DNA of 64,000 nucleotides from Dethiobacter alkaliphilus AHT 1 (GCF_000174415.1 NZ_ACJM01000007.1:62001-126000); one strand, 5' to 3'. Counted from the first letter of the stretch, positions 26,771 through 35,088 are shown. Notes: generated by a model not told the origin, from the sequence alone. Numbers and translations are program-made.

Positions 26771-28642
26771 TTATCGCTCCAGCTGCTTTATTGGGAAATG
26801 GGTGACCTTGGTATCTTTTATCCATTGTTTTTCCTGGAATATTTCGGTGAAGTGGCTGTTGTGAGACATTAGGTCTTCTTTTAGTATTTTACTAAGGTGG
26901 GCCATTTCCTGGCGGAAGCCGATGGTGGTCATGTCGGTGGCTTTGGCGATGAAGATGCGGGTGTGTTTGGTTGTTTTGTTACCTTCTTCGTTGGTTAGTA
27001 GCTCTTCGTAGAGTTTTTCGCCGGGGCGGATACCGGTGTAGGAGATATGTATGTCTTTGTTTGGTTCGAAGCCGGAGAGGCGGATGAGATCGTGGGCCAG
27101 ATCGGTGATTTTTACCGGTTCGCCCATGTCCAGGACGAATATTTCTCCTTTTTCACCCATGGCGCCGGCTTGGATTACCAGTTGTACTGCTTCGGGGATG
27201 GTCATGAAGTAGCGAGTCATTTCCGGGGAGGTTACTGTTACCGGCCCACCTGCTTCGATTTGTTTTCTAAAGAGGGGGATCACGCTGCCGCGGGAGCCCA
27301 GGACGTTTCCGAAGCGTACGGCGCAGAAGCGGGTATTTGATTTTCTGGAGGTTATCTGGATTACCATTTCTGCTATGCGTTTGGTGGCGCCCATGACGCT
27401 GGTGGGGTTGACCGCTTTATCTGTGGAAATGAGGAGGAAGCTTTTAGCGTTGTACTTGTGGGCTGCTTCGGCAACGTTTTTGGTGCCGAAGATATTGTTT
27501 TTGATGGCTTCGGTACGGTTGGCTTCCATGAGGGGGACGTGTTTGTGGGCGGCGGCGTGGAAGATTACTGTTGGATTGTAGGTTGAGAAGATTAGGTCGA
27601 TACGTTTGCGGTCACGGATATCTGCTACCACGGGGATGATTTCGCAGGGCAGGTTTCTTTTTTGCAATTCCATCTCTATATCGTAGACGCTGTTTTCGGT
27701 GTGATCCAGGAGAATTAGTGTATCTGGCTGGAAGCGGGTGATTTGGCGGCAGAGTTCGGATCCGATGGAGCCGCCGGCACCGGTTACCAGTACGGTTTCT
27801 TTTTTAAGGTACGAGGCTATTTCCGTGAGGTTAATTTTAACTTCCTGGCGGCCTAAGAGGTCTTCGATTTCCACGGGGCGGATTTTGCTGATTGATACAT
27901 CGCCGCTTAGAATTTCGTAAACGCCGGGCAGTATACTGACCTTTACCGGCAGCTTGCTGCAGATTCGGGCAATTTCCCGGACTTCATCTTTGGGTGCTGA
28001 AGGCATGGCAATAATTATTTCATCTACGTTGTGAGTTTCTACGATTTGGGGTATATCCTGGCGTGGGCCCAGCACTTTTACACCATGGATGATGGAGCGC
28101 TCCTTTGCTTTATCGTCATCGATAAAACCAACGGGCTTGGGCAGGCGGGCATAGTAATGGTTTTGCAATTCTTTTAGGACCATGGTACCGGCGCAACCTG
28201 CACCGACGATGAGTACCCGGGTTTCGCATTCTGAATGACAATTATTGTTTGTACGTCGTAGAAAGCGAATGGCAAAGCGGGTGCCGCCAATTAGTGCGAT
28301 GCTTAGAATCCAGGCAATTATGTATGAGCTGCGGGGGAATGGTTGAACAAAGAAGCGGGTGTATAAATAGATATGTATGTAGGCGATGGAGACTGAAAAG
28401 ACGATGAGTGCCAGTTCTCCTATGCTGGCGTACTGCCAGAGTCGACGATAAAGGCCCAGTAGGTAGAAGATGGCTATTGCAAGGATGGTTAGAGGTATTA
28501 CTTGCTGGAAATAGAGGGCCAGATAGGGTTGTTGGATGGCAAAATCAAAGCGTAGTTGCAGGGCAGCATATAAAGACAGGGCAACAAGATGTAGGTCGAT
28601 AATCATTAAGATAAATTGCCAGCGGTTGATTTTGAAGTCCAT
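26771..28642 (-). CDS. PglF/CapD-like membrane UDP-GlcNAc 4,6-dehydratase
   Basis: A 623-residue protein with four N-terminal membrane helices (to about residue 125), a first nucleotide-binding domain ('RVLIVGAGCAGTMVLKEL') and a C-terminal SDR dehydratase ('VLVTGAGGSIGSELCRQI'). The active-site region 'LLISTDKAVNPTSVMGATKR' shows the D-K and M-x3-K arrangement of the PglF group in place of the ordinary YxxxK. It makes UDP-4-keto-6-deoxy-GlcNAc, the first step to bacillosamine. GGAGGGG stands a few bases before the ATG. Length and architecture match PglF. Confidence 0.93.
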   Translation of the reverse strand: MDFKINRWQFILMIIDLHLVALSLYAALQLRFDFAIQQPYLALYFQQVIPLTILAIAIFYLLGLYRRLWQYASIGELALIVFSVSIAYIHIYLYTRFFVQPFPRSSYIIAWILSIALIGGTRFAIRFLRRTNNNCHSECETRVLIVGAGCAGTMVLKELQNHYYARLPKPVGFIDDDKAKERSIIHGVKVLGPRQDIPQIVETHNVDEIIIAMPSAPKDEVREIARICSKLPVKVSILPGVYEILSGDVSISKIRPVEIEDLLGRQEVKINLTEIASYLKKETVLVTGAGGSIGSELCRQITRFQPDTLILLDHTENSVYDIEMELQKRNLPCEIIPVVADIRDRKRIDLIFSTYNPTVIFHAAAHKHVPLMEANRTEAIKNNIFGTKNVAEAAHKYNAKSFLLISTDKAVNPTSVMGATKRIAEMVIQITSRKSNTRFCAVRFGNVLGSRGSVIPLFRKQIEAGGPVTVTSPEMTRYFMTIPEAVQLVIQAGAMGEKGEIFVLDMGEPVKITDLAHDLIRLSGFEPNKDIHISYTGIRPGEKLYEELLTNEEGNKTTKHTRIFIAKATDMTTIGFRQEMAHLSKILKEDLMSHNSHFTEIFQEKQWIKDTKVTHFPIKQLER

Positions 28643-28670
28643 AAGACCCCTCCTCTCTAATGGATTTATA

Positions 28671-28703
28671 AAGAAACCCGGAATAACAACGGTGTTATCC
28701 GGG
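28671..28703 (-). terminator. Rho-independent terminator after the small basic protein gene
   Basis: CCCGGATAACA and TGTTATTCCGGG form an 11-base stem with one bulge (28677-28703) and a four-base loop. On the minus strand it is followed by TTTCTTTA. It should end or attenuate transcription coming from the kinase/Wzz genes before pglF. Confidence 0.8.
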
Positions 28704-28708
28704 ATTAC

Positions 28709-28867
28709 TTACTTAAACTTAAAGTAACGCTTTTTAAAATGTGCCAATGCTATGGCATTGTGTGGAGTCAAATCCACAACATTATAATCATTCTTGCGAC
28801 TGAGCATTTCTTCTTTTTGTTCTCTTTTTTTGTTCTCCCGCAACCTTTTTCTGCTGGGATGACCCAT
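28709..28867 (-). CDS. Small basic conserved-type protein, 52 residues
   Basis: A short gene with a strong ribosome site (GGAGG, 6 bases before ATG 28865-28867). The product starts 'MGHPSRKRLRENKKREQ', very rich in K, R and E. It then has 'NDYNVVDLTPHNAIALAHF' and a basic end 'KKRYFKFK'. It is followed directly by a terminator, which supports a real gene at the end of the kinase transcript. No known function. The basic helix followed by a 'DLTPHNAI' motif looks like a compact nucleic-acid- or membrane-surface-binding peptide, but that is only a guess. Confidence 0.65.
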   Translation of the reverse strand: MGHPSRKRLRENKKREQKEEMLSRKNDYNVVDLTPHNAIALAHFKKRYFKFK

Positions 28868-28941
28868 TTTTTACCTCCTAATAATTCCATAGTAAACTAA
28901 GCCTTACCGGAAAGCTGTTACGCACGTCAGTAAGCTTGGTA

Positions 28942-29655
28942 CTACTGCCCGTAGTGGTAATGGTAGTAGTAGGAGCCGTTACCTTGGGGTACTTTGTTTA
29001 AAACTACTCCGAGGATATTGGCTTTTACTTTCAAAAGTTGTTCTTTGGCGGCAACCACCTGTTCCAGGGGAGCCTGTCCTGAAGCTGCTATCAGGATCAC
29101 ACCGTCTAAGTAGCTGGCCAGGACCGACGCATCGGTTACGGCCAGAGCCGGGGGGGCGTCAACCAGGATTATGTCAAAGTGCTCTTCCAGGCTGGTTATA
29201 AAGTCCCGCATTTTCTTTGACCCCAGAAGTTCTGCCGGATTGGGTGGGAGAGGGCCGCATGGTAGAAAATAAAGGTTGGGTCGTGGCGATACTAAAGTTT
29301 CTTCCAAAGAGATTGAGCCGTTAAGTAGGAGGTTTGTGATACCCACATTATTTCGGACATTGAAGATTTTGTGCATGGTTGGGTTGCGTAGGTCGGCATC
29401 GAGAATCAGGACCCGTTTACCCGCCATGGCCATGGTCACTCCCAGATTGGCGGTGACTACCGACTTCCCTTCCCCCTGGGTGGCGCTGGTGGTAAGAAGT
29501 GTTTTTTTGTCCTTGTCTATATCGGAGAACTCTATGTTGGTACGAATTGTCCGGAAGGCTTCAGATACAGGGGACTTGGCATTTTTACTGGTAATTAGCT
29601 TGTCTAAATAATTGTCAGTGGCATGAGTATTGGTTTTTCGTTTCTTCTTTTTCAT
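28942..29655 (-). CDS. BY-type tyrosine kinase (CpsD/CapB/YwqD-like)
   Basis: A cytoplasmic bacterial tyrosine kinase of 237 residues. It has Walker A 'SATQGEGKSVV' (about residues 57-67), Walker A' 'LILDADLRNP' and Walker B 'FDIILVDAPP'. The C-terminus is a tyrosine cluster, 'YYYHYHYGQ', the autophosphorylation site. It needs the cytoplasmic tail of the adjacent Wzz-type membrane protein (29656) for activity, and the PHP phosphatase at 30568 reverses it. Together they control chain length and output of the Wzy-type polymer. It begins immediately after the Wzz stop codon. Confidence 0.95.
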   Translation of the reverse strand: MKKKKRKTNTHATDNYLDKLITSKNAKSPVSEAFRTIRTNIEFSDIDKDKKTLLTTSATQGEGKSVVTANLGVTMAMAGKRVLILDADLRNPTMHKIFNVRNNVGITNLLLNGSISLEETLVSPRPNLYFLPCGPLPPNPAELLGSKKMRDFITSLEEHFDIILVDAPPALAVTDASVLASYLDGVILIAASGQAPLEQVVAAKEQLLKVKANILGVVLNKVPQGNGSYYYHYHYGQ

Positions 29656-30327
29656 CTATTCACCCTCAAAAAATGGAATGGTTCCCAGTAGGGGAAGTTC
29701 GAGATTCTGCTCTACGTCTTTGGGAGTCTTGATTGTGTTGTCCATGTACTCCAGGGCGAAGGCCATAAATACTCCCAGCATAATTGCTAAAACTCCGGCT
29801 ATAGCTGCATTTAGGTTGGGACGGGGCGAGACCGCTGATGTTGAGGGCTCCGCTTCATCAATAATGCTGACATTGTCCAGGTTCATGATGGTGCCGACTT
29901 TGGTAATAAAGGTATTGGCCACGCTGTTGGCCAGAAAAGCTGCGCGGTCCGGCGAATTGTCGCTGACGCTGATGGAGATGATTTCGGTATCTGATACCTG
30001 ACGGACATTTATCATGCCGCGCAATTGATTTACCGACATATCCAGATTAAGATCCTGGATCACAGCAGAGGCAACGACACCGCTGCGGGCGATCTCCTCA
30101 TAGGTTTTAACCAGTTGCCGGTTTAGCTGTACGTCCTGGATAACCACCTGTGTGCCTTCTGTAGGCTTTCCTACCAGAAGTGTGGCCGAAGATTCATAAA
30201 CCGGTTGGATAAAATAGAGGCTGGCAACAAGGCTTGTTGCAACGGCGAAAATAAAAAGTGCCAGTATGGCTTTCCAACGCTTGGAGACAATGGCTACTAT
30301 CTCTCGTATCTCAATTTCCTGCTCCAC
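29656..30327 (-). CDS. Wzz/YveK-type polysaccharide co-polymerase
   Basis: A membrane protein of 223 residues with two hydrophobic segments flanking an outer loop: 'AILALFIFAVATSLVASLYFI' near the N-terminus and 'AAIAGVLAIMLGVFMAFALEYMD' near the C-terminus. The proline-rich 'PRPNLN' before the second segment and the short tail 'LELPLLGTIP' are typical. It regulates chain length and activates the kinase 28942. The start is GTG at 30325-30327, with GGGAG about 10 bases upstream. A terminator hairpin at 30353-30386 stands in its leader, so expression is probably controlled by read-through. Confidence 0.92.
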   Translation of the reverse strand: MEQEIEIREIVAIVSKRWKAILALFIFAVATSLVASLYFIQPVYESSATLLVGKPTEGTQVVIQDVQLNRQLVKTYEEIARSGVVASAVIQDLNLDMSVNQLRGMINVRQVSDTEIISISVSDNSPDRAAFLANSVANTFITKVGTIMNLDNVSIIDEAEPSTSAVSPRPNLNAAIAGVLAIMLGVFMAFALEYMDNTIKTPKDVEQNLELPLLGTIPFFEGE

Positions 30328-30567
30328 AAGATATCAACTCCCAAGAAATGATAAAAAAACAACCTGCCTCTGTTGAAACAGGTTGCATAATCCTGAATCC
30401 TTACAGCCTAGTCCATTGAAAGCAAGATCTCCTGATGTCAACCTGTTTACACAGATTTGCCCCAAGCACAAACTAACATGCTTTAACAATTTAACACAAA
30501 ATACTCTTAGTTCCGAATAACAATTTCGCTATTTTTTTACATTTTCCTGCCTGGATGTAACAATTTA
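30328..30567 (-). promoter_or_regulatory. Leader region with predicted attenuator before the wzz-like gene
   Basis: A 240-base minus-strand leader contains two mutually exclusive RNA stems. The segment AAACAGGTTG (complement of 30439-30448) is perfectly complementary over 10 bases to CAACCTGTTT (complement of 30376-30385), which is the 5' arm of the terminator hairpin. Pairing of the first with the second would prevent the terminator. The remaining leader is AT-rich, with a TTGACA-like hexamer (complement of 30436-30441) that lacks a matching -10. No tRNA- or metabolite-sensing motif was recognised. Confidence 0.55.
30353..30386 (-). terminator. Terminator/attenuator hairpin in the wzz leader
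   Basis: On the minus strand CAACCTG (complement of 30379-30385) pairs with CAGGTTG (complement of 30360-30366) around a 12-base loop, followed by seven T (complement of 30353-30359). It stands 26 bases before the GTG start of the Wzz-like gene. Confidence 0.8.
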
Positions 30568-31335
30568 TTAAGAAAAATGTTTACATAATCTTTCCAGCAG
30601 CGATGGGGCCTTAGGTGGCTGTACAGAAGCCACGGAACCACCGGATAGCAGCCGGGCGGGGTTATTATGTACCAACTCATCGATGGGGAGTTCGGATTTC
30701 TGTTTTAGGTTCGTGAAGTCACCGGGTCCTGTTGAATTATGGGTATCGGTGGCCAGAAAATGTACACTACCCCGTTTGAGAAGCTCAGCTGCCATGTGCT
30801 TGGCGGCTTTGCCGTATCTGCCTGCCAAACTGCCGGCATTTATCTGAAATAAAACTCCGGACTGCCCGAATTCATCCAACTGTTTATAATTATTATGCAG
30901 GGCTAATATCCGTTCCGGATGCGCCAAAATAGGCTTATAACCCAACGCCTGTAGCTGAAAGATTGTTTCCCCGGCATAGGTGGGTACCGGTTGGTAAAAA
31001 GGAAGTTCCAGCAGCACATAAGGGGTATCGTGCAGCGTGGGGAGTTTTTTTGCCTGGGCCTGTTCTAGAACCTGTGGGGTTAATAGGATTTCACCGCCTA
31101 AAAAAACAGAAAGAGGTACCCCTTCCTGCTTCAGGTTTTCAACAAGCAAGTTGTACTGCTTTTGGATGTGGGATTGGTATGAGGATGAGTAATCTTCGCC
31201 ATAATGTGGGGTGGCAATTACAGTGGAAAAGCCGGTTGCTACCAATGACTGGGCCAGCACCAGCGCATGGTCCATATCGCGCGCGCCGTCATCCACTTCG
31301 GGGATAAGATGACAATGAATGTCTATGAAACTCAT
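30568..31335 (-). CDS. PHP-type protein-tyrosine phosphatase (CpsB/YwqE-like)
   Basis: A manganese-dependent phosphatase of 255 residues with the polymerase-and-histidinol-phosphatase fold. It dephosphorylates the BY-kinase. Metal ligands are visible in 'DIHCHLIPEVDDGA' (residues 4-17), 'VIATPHY', 'FLGGEILLTP', 'PILAHPERI' and 'FLATDTHN'. It is complete and full length. It is the gene before the kinase/Wzz pair, separated from them by the attenuator leader. Confidence 0.95.
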   Translation of the reverse strand: MSFIDIHCHLIPEVDDGARDMDHALVLAQSLVATGFSTVIATPHYGEDYSSSYQSHIQKQYNLLVENLKQEGVPLSVFLGGEILLTPQVLEQAQAKKLPTLHDTPYVLLELPFYQPVPTYAGETIFQLQALGYKPILAHPERILALHNNYKQLDEFGQSGVLFQINAGSLAGRYGKAAKHMAAELLKRGSVHFLATDTHNSTGPGDFTNLKQKSELPIDELVHNNPARLLSGGSVASVQPPKAPSLLERLCKHFS

Positions 31336-31400
31336 AAAGTTACCTCTTTTAGTGATTTTACTTTATTCAATCCGGGACAAGGATATCCTTTTGTTATGGA

Positions 31401-32336
31401 TTATAGACCTGATGTTTGCTGGAAAAACAATTCTTCCAGCAGAGCTTTGGTTTCCTTATCATCTGCCCGCCAGTAGCTGATGCCGGACCTGTTATAAAAC
31501 CAGCCGGGAACCATGGCTTGGTTAACATTGCTTTCTTTTATGTCGCGGGATGCGGTTATCAGTTCGGCGGCTTCGGCCATGGAGATATTGGTTTTTACAT
31601 GTTTCCAGGAGGAGTACAGTATGGAAAGTAACTGACGGGGTGTACTGGAGCGTACTTCCCGTGCCACAGCGCCGACAAAACGCTGCTGGCGTTGGACCCG
31701 ACCAATATCTCCCATGCGTTCTCTACGGAAACTGACCACAGCAAAGGCTTGGTCACCGTCTAAAACCTGGGGGCCTGGCTCAAGGCGCATACCCCGGGCG
31801 GAAATGGTACGGTCCAAATCAAACTCGATTCCCCCCATACCATCTACTATTTCACTGAATAATTTGTAGTTTACCTGTAGATAGTAGTCTACCGGCACGC
31901 CGACAAATGACTCTACGGTTTCCACCAAAAGCTCGGCTCCGCCAAAAGCATGAGCATGATTTATTTTATCATCGCCGCGTCCGGGAATCTTCACCAGCGT
32001 ATCCCGGGGTATAGAGAGCATGGAGGCTGAATTATCTTCCAGGTTAAGCTGCAGCAAAAGGATTGTATCTGCGCGGGCCGGACCGGAACGGTAGGTGCCG
32101 TTTACCCATTCGCCGGTATCTATGCCGTAGACAAGCAGGTTGTAAGTTGGTTCGGTTAGTAGCTTGGCAGGCTCTTTTTCCACAGTTTCAGTTTCCTGGG
32201 TGACTTCTTCTTTTTCAGCAGGAGGGTCGGATATTACCTGGTATGTTCTGTATGCTGTGTACAGAGGATACGCTCCTGCCAAAAGGGCGACAACCATCAC
32301 AGCAGCCATAATGATTAGAATCTTTTTTTTAAGCAT
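31401..32336 (-). CDS. LytR-CpsA-Psr (LCP) family glycopolymer transferase
   Basis: LCP enzymes sit in the membrane with the active domain outside and transfer lipid-linked glycopolymers to peptidoglycan. The product (311 residues) has an N-terminal hydrophobic anchor ('ILIIMAAVMVVALLAGA'), then the LCP domain: 'YNLLVYGIDTGE', 'RADTILLLQLN', 'MLSIPRDTLVKIPGRGDDKINHAHAFGG' and 'VVSFRRERMGDIGRVQRQQRF'. These arginines and aspartates bind the pyrophosphate head. The start is ATG 32334-32336 or ATG 32340-32342; both lie inside the end of the upstream gene, and GGAG fits the former best. Confidence 0.92.
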   Translation of the reverse strand: MLKKKILIIMAAVMVVALLAGAYPLYTAYRTYQVISDPPAEKEEVTQETETVEKEPAKLLTEPTYNLLVYGIDTGEWVNGTYRSGPARADTILLLQLNLEDNSASMLSIPRDTLVKIPGRGDDKINHAHAFGGAELLVETVESFVGVPVDYYLQVNYKLFSEIVDGMGGIEFDLDRTISARGMRLEPGPQVLDGDQAFAVVSFRRERMGDIGRVQRQQRFVGAVAREVRSSTPRQLLSILYSSWKHVKTNISMAEAAELITASRDIKESNVNQAMVPGWFYNRSGISYWRADDKETKALLEELFFQQTSGL

Positions 32337-33729
32337 TGTCATTGTCTCCGTTCTCCTGTGCATCATCTACTTCCGGCTCTTCTTCTGGTTCATCCGGGGA
32401 GTCGGGCTCCTCGGGCTCTGCCTGATCTTCTTCCTGGATCGGTTCTTCCGGAACTGTAAAGGTAAAAGTGGCGGAGTTACTGGTTGTGTAGCCATCTTTA
32501 ACTGTGATGGCACGGATAGTAAGGCCGTTTTGATTAACCACCGGCCTGCTCGATGCTCTGTAACGGGTACTGGATGTGGAAGGCTCTGAACCGTCGGTGG
32601 TGTAATAAATAGTGCCGTCTTGTGTACTGGTGGATAGTGTAATTTCGGTACCCGGCTCCACTTCTCCCTGCCTTGGGCTAGCAGAAGGTGTAGCTGCGGT
32701 GGGCTGTGAAACGGTCACTGTAAAGGGAGCTGAACCATCACTATAATCTTCGTGGGAACCGGCCACCAGGATTCTGGCACTGCCGGGGGCGTGGGCGTTT
32801 ACGGTTACTGTCATGCCGGAAACAGTGGCCGTTGCCACACCTTCATTGCTGCTGGTGGCAGTGAGCTCTACCTCGGTGGGCGAGGTGGAAATAGTCTGTG
32901 TAGCTTCCTCACCCGGGCGGAGGGTAAAGGACTCCATGGCATAGAGAATTACCGGTGATTGCGACTCATCATTCGGTTCTTCTTCGTCGGAATCCTCTGA
33001 TTCATCGCCGGTAATATTTCTGGATTCTGACAAAATAATTCCCTGTGCAAAACTAATCTCCTGTGGCTCTGCTTCCAGCCAAACACCATCTGAGAGTATT
33101 TCGGCATGGGCCACAGTACCTTGGCCAAGGACATTTGTGGCTGCATTTAAGCGGAGGTAAGCGATATGTACCGGTTCCTTCAAGGTTATTATTGTTCCTG
33201 CTGCTTCCTCCTCAATATCCAGCCTGGCTAAACTAATATTTGTCAGTATCAGGTTTGCTGCATTGCTTACCGATAGCCGGTTGAAGGCACCGGAGAGTTT
33301 AACCTGGGTTCTGGTCCGTATTCCCAATTCTTCGACTACGGTACTTCCTGTTGAGGATATAAACACAGTGCCGGTGGCGGAGCTTACCAACTGTGAAGCA
33401 ATGGTGCTATTATGCATTATGAGTTCTGTTTCCCCGGAAGAGTTTATGGCCAGCACTTTATCTACGGTGATGTTGTCCAACTCCACTCGTCCTTCAATTA
33501 ACCCGGTAAGGTAAAGGCTGCCTTGGATGTGCAAGTTTTGTAGCTTAACATCGCCCGATTGAACAACCACATCACCCGTAACAATATCTATGCCTGTTTC
33601 CGGTCCGTACACACCAGGTGTATTGTATGTAGTAAAGTTATTGGTATCGGAATCCCCTTGACTTTGTACGGCCAATACTGTTAGAAGAATAATAATTAAA
33701 ACAGCTATTCCTATAAATATTTTCTTCAC
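32329..33729 (-). CDS. Secreted/anchored surface protein with beta-helix, Ig-like and chitobiase-C domains
   Basis: A 466-residue exported protein. The N-terminal hydrophobic stretch 'IFIGIAVLIIILLTVLAVQ' is a signal peptide or anchor. Residues 40-240 show repeats of alternating short beta-strands ('LQNLHIQGSLYLTG', 'VELDNITVDKVLAIN') as in a right-handed beta-helix. Residues 265-345 look Ig-like ('VATATVSGMTVTVNAHAPG'). Residues 355-425 match the chitobiase C-terminal-like domain ('GTIYYTTDGSEPSTSSTRYR'). The last 35 residues are very acidic. GTG 33727-33729 is the start. The gene overlaps the LCP gene by 8 bases, so the two are co-expressed. It may bind the glycopolymer or wall. Confidence 0.8.
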   Translation of the reverse strand: MKKIFIGIAVLIIILLTVLAVQSQGDSDTNNFTTYNTPGVYGPETGIDIVTGDVVVQSGDVKLQNLHIQGSLYLTGLIEGRVELDNITVDKVLAINSSGETELIMHNSTIASQLVSSATGTVFISSTGSTVVEELGIRTRTQVKLSGAFNRLSVSNAANLILTNISLARLDIEEEAAGTIITLKEPVHIAYLRLNAATNVLGQGTVAHAEILSDGVWLEAEPQEISFAQGIILSESRNITGDESEDSDEEEPNDESQSPVILYAMESFTLRPGEEATQTISTSPTEVELTATSSNEGVATATVSGMTVTVNAHAPGSARILVAGSHEDYSDGSAPFTVTVSQPTAATPSASPRQGEVEPGTEITLSTSTQDGTIYYTTDGSEPSTSSTRYRASSRPVVNQNGLTIRAITVKDGYTTSNSATFTFTVPEEPIQEEDQAEPEEPDSPDEPEEEPEVDDAQENGDNDNA

Positions 33730-33819
33730 CTAACCACCACCATTTCCTCTACTGAAGATTCGGTATTTTTCGCGTATTTCCTGCTATTCCTGCCAATATT
33801 TGTCGCAGACTGCTTTTGC

Positions 33820-33858
33820 AACAAAAACAAACCCTCCCCGGTCGATGCCGTGGAGGGT
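33820..33858 (-). terminator. Rho-independent terminator of the nucleotidyltransferase gene
   Basis: ACCCTCC-CGG and CCG-GGAGGGT arms (33831-33858, one mismatch) with a six-base loop, followed on the minus strand by TTTGTTTTTG. It lies 12 bases after the 33870 stop codon. Confidence 0.88.
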
Positions 33859-33869
33859 GGTTGTAACCA

Positions 33870-34928
33870 TTACTTTTCTTTTGTAGCCGCCACTTCACAA
33901 ACGTGCTGAAGTATGCTGGGTTCCAATACTTCTTCTTTTAACATGATGTTTTCCGGTAACAAACACTGGCTGGCCACTATGGTATCCGCTAAGTCAGCAT
34001 TATTTTGTACCAGCACATTGTCCCAAAGAATGGAGCGTTTAATTACCGCATCCTTTTCAACAACTGTATTGTCTCCCAATACTACCGGGCCGTAAATCCT
34101 GGCCCCTTCTTTAATGGTACAGTTGTTACCCAACAGTACCGGCCCCACAATCTTAACGTCAGGATGCACGGAAACCCGGTCTCCAAACCAGATATTACCC
34201 GGCAGCTCTTTACCGGGCAGCTCTACTCTAACGACCCCGGTCAGCATATCATAATGGGCTTCGCGATACATCGTTAAGTCACCCACATCACACCAGTATT
34301 CCTTCATTACATAGCCGCACATCTTTTCCCCTTTTTCCAATAGCTCGGGAAAGACCTGTTTGCCAAAATCATAAAAAGTATCTGCCGGAATATGGTCAAA
34401 GATTCTGGGGTCAAAAAGATAGATTCCGGTATTAGCCAGATTGCTGATGGCCTCTTCCAGTTTCGGCTTTTCCTGAAACTGTACAATCTTGTTTCCTTCA
34501 CGTACCACCACACCGTACTGTGTGGGATCTGCCACCTGCTTTAATGCCAATGTGGCAATGGCTTCATTCTCTTTATGGAACTTGTATAATTGCTCCAGAT
34601 TAACATCGGTCAGCGCATCGCCACTAATAATCAATGCCGGTTCGTCCCCAAAGAACTTCTGTACCCGCTTAAAACCTCCTGCGGTACCCATTAGCTCTTT
34701 CTCGTACGAATAAGTAATGTTCACTCCAAAAGCAGAACCATCTCCAAAATGCTCCTGGATAATCTCCGGCATATAGTGCAGGTTGACAACAATATCCTTA
34801 ACACCGTACTTAGCCAACAACCGCACAGCGTGTTCCATACAGGGCCTGTTTGCCATCTCAACCATGGGTTTGGACACAGAGTTTGTCAGTGGGCGCAGCC
34901 GTGTGCCCAAGCCGGCTGCAAGTATCAT
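33870..34928 (-). CDS. Sugar-1-phosphate nucleotidyltransferase with hexapeptide repeats
   Basis: A GDP-mannose-pyrophosphorylase/GlmU-like enzyme of about 352 residues. The N-terminal nucleotidyltransferase has 'MILAAGLGTRLRPLTNSVSKPMVE' and 'ISGDALTDVNL'; the C-terminal third is a left-handed beta-helix ('HPDVKIVGPVLLGNNCTIKEGARIYGPVVLG'). It activates a sugar phosphate; which sugar or base is unclear (GTP/mannose or TTP/UTP/glucose types look alike). ATG 34926-34928 is the first standard start in frame but has poor ribosome-site spacing. AAGGA is better placed for an ATC two codons earlier, where relatives start with MKAMILAAG. The longer frame to 35027 lacks a ribosome site. Confidence 0.85.
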   Translation of the reverse strand: MILAAGLGTRLRPLTNSVSKPMVEMANRPCMEHAVRLLAKYGVKDIVVNLHYMPEIIQEHFGDGSAFGVNITYSYEKELMGTAGGFKRVQKFFGDEPALIISGDALTDVNLEQLYKFHKENEAIATLALKQVADPTQYGVVVREGNKIVQFQEKPKLEEAISNLANTGIYLFDPRIFDHIPADTFYDFGKQVFPELLEKGEKMCGYVMKEYWCDVGDLTMYREAHYDMLTGVVRVELPGKELPGNIWFGDRVSVHPDVKIVGPVLLGNNCTIKEGARIYGPVVLGDNTVVEKDAVIKRSILWDNVLVQNNADLADTIVASQCLLPENIMLKEEVLEPSILQHVCEVAATKEK

Positions 34929-34971
34929 TGCCTTGATAGTATCACATCCTTGAGAAGTGCTTATATCTAAT

Positions 34972-34995
34972 TCGGGGACAGTCTGTATTTTCCTT
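34972..34995. repeat. Possible RAYT-associated G-rich repeat
   Basis: The sequence begins TCGGGGACAGTCTG and ends in TATTTTCC. It shares GGGG-N-CAGTC with the foot of the REP-like palindrome at 4697-4708 (read on the minus strand). It sits in the gap between divergent genes. The call is tentative. Confidence 0.3.
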
Positions 34996-35059
34996 TTTTG
35001 TGTGGCATTTGTTAAGAAAAGATACATAATTTTTACTCATTAATTCCTCTTAACAGTTA

Positions 35060-35088
35060 TTGTAAAATCATTCACAATCTTATATAAT
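35060..35088 (+). promoter_or_regulatory. Sigma-A-type promoter of the plus-strand LCP gene
   Basis: TTGTAA (35060-35065) and a perfect TATAAT (35083-35088) are separated by 17 bases. The start codon lies 33 bases downstream of the -10, with GAGGAG as ribosome site. Confidence 0.7.
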
